DNA of 19,229 nucleotides from Limisphaerales bacterium (GTDB taxonomy: Bacteria > Verrucomicrobiota > Verrucomicrobiia > Limisphaerales > PALSA-1396): the NCBI GenBank assembly GCA_003140275.1, contig PLJQ01000164.1, positions 1-19,229 of the forward strand, given 5' to 3'. Below, piece after piece: positions 17,428 through 19,229 of the stretch; within the stretch, counting starts at the first letter, position 1, and every line of letters starts with the position of its first letter. The position numbers and the translations under genes were made by a program. Under the pieces are notes generated by a model that was not told where the DNA came from, searched no databases, and was given only the letters and a program-made list of their open reading frames with translations.

Positions 17428-19229
17428 ATGAATTTCATGCGTGTTCTTGTCCTCACTTTGCTGATGATCGCTATCTTGGCACGCTTGCGGGCCACCGAAG
17501 AACCAACCAAGAAGACACTCTTTTTACCGAAAAGCCCGGCGGCGGCGGCGTATGTTCTTGGTCGCCTCTCGAATAAGGATCTAATCGAAGCGCCGCGCAG
17601 TGAATTTGTTTACGTGGCACTGCTGCAAAGCAAAGGACTTGAACGGAAGTATCGCGTCGAAGCATTGGATGGGTTAGTCAAAGTCCGCAACACCGACACG
17701 CTGACCGAGTTGATTCGTGGCATCGCAGAGTTGGACAAGAAGGGCGAAGAATCAGAACCGGTGTTGCGCGACCTCGCCACGTTGTTACTTCAAAACAAAC
17801 CCGCCGAACTCGCTGCCAAGCGCACTGATCTGGAAAAGCTGGCAACCGAAACGCAATTACCGCTTACCCGCCAGATCGGTTATGCCTCGCTGGTCACTGC
17901 GGACGGCTCCGCCGACAAAGCCTGGCAACCGGCGAAAGCCAGCCCAACGAAACTGCCGGACTTGCTTCTGTCCATTCCCTTGATTCGCGACGCCAACCTT
18001 CGCGCCGCGCTTTATCCGAAAGTTGAGCCGCTCCTTCACCAAGCCGATCCCGCCGAAGTTCGTCGCGGGGCAATCACCGCCATCACCGCCTTGCCGGGTC
18101 ACGACGCGGAGACATTCAACACGCTGGCCGCGTTCGTCAAGTCGGGCACAGAACGCAGCGCCGCAGTCGCCAGCCTTCAGCGACTGCCTCGAAAATCCTG
18201 GCCGCGCGAGCAGGCGGAGTCGTTGATCGAGAGCCTGGTCGCTTACCTGCAAAATGTGCCGGTCGATAAGCGGACGGAGCCAGATGCCGTCAGCGCGTTT
18301 CAATTCGCAACCGATTTGACCCCGTTGCTTCCGCCCGAGAAGGCCGGCGTGGTCAGCAAAACGCTTCGCGGCCTCGGCGTCAGCGTCTTCGTCGTCCGCA
18401 CGATCCCTGAACAGATGCTTTACGACAAGACGCTCATCGTCGTCGAAGCCGGCAAACCGGTGGCGCTCGTCCTCATCAACGACGACGCCATGCCGCACAA
18501 CCTCGTGGTTACGATGCCCGGGGCGGTTGAGGAAGTCGGTACCGCCGCGGAAAAAATGCCTCCCGAACCGGACACGCAAGGCCGCCTCTACATCCCAGCG
18601 TCGCCAAAAATTCTTCACGCGACGAAACTGGTTGATCCCGGTCAGCAGATCAAACTGGGCTTCACCGCTCCGTCCGAGCCGGGCGATTACCAGTATGTCT
18701 GCACGTTCCCCGGCCACTGGCGACGCATGGTCGGCACGCTGGCGGTCGTAAAAGATGTGGAGACCTATCTGGCCAGTCACGCCGCTGCCGCCCAACCGAA
18801 GCTGACCGAATGGAAAATCGACGACCTGGCAGCCGACCTTGCCACGGCAAGCACAGGTCGAAACGGTGCGCGCGGCAAGGAACTTTTCACCAAGCTCGCC
18901 TGCGCGTCGTGCCACAAACTCGGCCAGGAAGGCGTCAATTATGGGCCTGACCTGACCGATGTTTTCAAACGGTATAAGAATGACCGCGTCGAAGTTCTGC
19001 GCCAGATACTCGAACCGTCCCTTGTCATCACCAACCGCTACCGGAACTTCCAGTTCGAACTGAAGAACGGCGACGAAGTGCTCGGCATGATTGTAAAGGA
19101 GGACGCCGAGAGTCTGACCGTGCAGACGGGGCCGTCCGATGCGTTGATTCAAACGTTGAAAAAATCCGACGTGAAGGCGCAGCAGCCGCAGAGTTCCTCG
19201 CCGATGCCGCTGGGATTGCTCAGCACGCT
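17428..19229 (+). CDS. Exported HEAT - azurin-like cupredoxin - CxxCH cytochrome protein, C-terminus cut by window edge
   Basis: The frame is open from the ATG at 17428 to the window end (600 codons, no stop). A Sec signal peptide is clear (RVLVLTLLMIAILARLRA, cleavage near LRA-TEE); an ATG at 17437 is an alternative start. Residues ~35-330 are helical HEAT-like repeats (AAYVLGRLSNKDLI; YRVEALDGLVKV). Residues ~340-440 are a type I copper domain: H357 in MPHNLVV and C425-x4-H430-x3-M434 in YVCTFPGHWRRM, the same spacing as azurin. A cytochrome c-type domain follows with CASCH (C492, C495, H496), NYGPDLTDV and ILEPSLVITNRYRNFQFEL, the heme domain of the Pirellula/Verrucomicrobium type. It likely passes electrons from the dehydrogenase half at 12811, from which it is separated by the DUF5131/TcmP cassette. 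The stop lies beyond the window. Confidence 0.93.
   Translation, partial: MNFMRVLVLTLLMIAILARLRATEEPTKKTLFLPKSPAAAAYVLGRLSNKDLIEAPRSEFVYVALLQSKGLERKYRVEALDGLVKVRNTDTLTELIRGIAELDKKGEESEPVLRDLATLLLQNKPAELAAKRTDLEKLATETQLPLTRQIGYASLVTADGSADKAWQPAKASPTKLPDLLLSIPLIRDANLRAALYPKVEPLLHQADPAEVRRGAITAITALPGHDAETFNTLAAFVKSGTERSAAVASLQRLPRKSWPREQAESLIESLVAYLQNVPVDKRTEPDAVSAFQFATDLTPLLPPEKAGVVSKTLRGLGVSVFVVRTIPEQMLYDKTLIVVEAGKPVALVLINDDAMPHNLVVTMPGAVEEVGTAAEKMPPEPDTQGRLYIPASPKILHATKLVDPGQQIKLGFTAPSEPGDYQYVCTFPGHWRRMVGTLAVVKDVETYLASHAAAAQPKLTEWKIDDLAADLATASTGRNGARGKELFTKLACASCHKLGQEGVNYGPDLTDVFKRYKNDRVEVLRQILEPSLVITNRYRNFQFELKNGDEVLGMIVKEDAESLTVQTGPSDALIQTLKKSDVKAQQPQSSSPMPLGLLST

Noticed and set aside
17857..19152. 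431-codon open frame on the minus strand
   Set aside because: It is antisense to the HEAT-azurin-cytochrome gene, which has clear copper and heme motifs in its own frame.

Overview
The window looks like a chromosomal segment of a verrucomicrobial bacterium, probably of the Pedosphaera/Limisphaerales type. The evidence is the set of gene families that PVC bacteria (Planctomycetes-Verrucomicrobia-Chlamydiae) have expanded: a planctomycete-type cytochrome/DUF1549/DUF1553 protein paired with DUF1501, a PVC-type membrane dehydrogenase with HEAT repeats, a cupredoxin plus CxxCH heme protein, a DUF5069 protein and a GreA domain on a very long N-terminal extension. Most genes look GC-rich (58% and 68% G+C in two 60-base lines I counted), and clear Shine-Dalgarno sites are rare. 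The assignment is inferred from gene content; there is no rRNA to confirm it.

Layout. Positions 1-5476 (minus strand) hold a radical SAM/SPASM-like enzyme, then the two-gene set PSCyt1-DUF1549-DUF1553 and DUF1501 (cut by the window edge). Positions 5652-9435 hold housekeeping genes: DUF5069 (+), a large GreA-domain protein (-) and the 16S rRNA m5C methyltransferase RsmB (+). Positions 9475-10699 (-) hold a TetA-like MFS transporter broken by one extra base. Positions 10700-11347 hold a doubtful small ORF and a stretch with no convincing gene. Positions 11348-15459 (+) hold a secreted PQQ-like beta-propeller protein and an 882-residue PVC dehydrogenase. Positions 17428 to the end (+) hold an exported HEAT-azurin-cytochrome c protein, cut by the window edge.

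The most interesting part is 15457-17427. The N-terminal half (SGNH-like, dehydrogenase propeller, HEAT) and the C-terminal half (HEAT, cupredoxin, CxxCH) of what I recall as one polypeptide in many PVC bacteria are separate genes here. Between them sits a lower-GC two-gene cassette: a DUF5131 (phage Gp37/Gp68) three-cysteine protein and its usual partner TcmP, a SAM-methyltransferase-like protein, overlapping by 28 nt. The cassette is bounded by an imperfect direct repeat (TAGTCAC, 6 or 3 nt, TCATCG), and each copy carries the stop codon of the gene before it. Removing the cassette would leave the two redox genes about 45 nt apart, like neighbours in an operon. I read this as a horizontally acquired modification or defence-type module inserted between the two genes of an exported electron-transfer system. 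The function of the DUF5131/TcmP pair is not established.

Other points of interest are a repeat-like in-frame peptide inside RsmB, several intergenic or coding inverted repeats, and the MFS frameshift. I found no rRNA, tRNA, CRISPR array, transposase or integrase.
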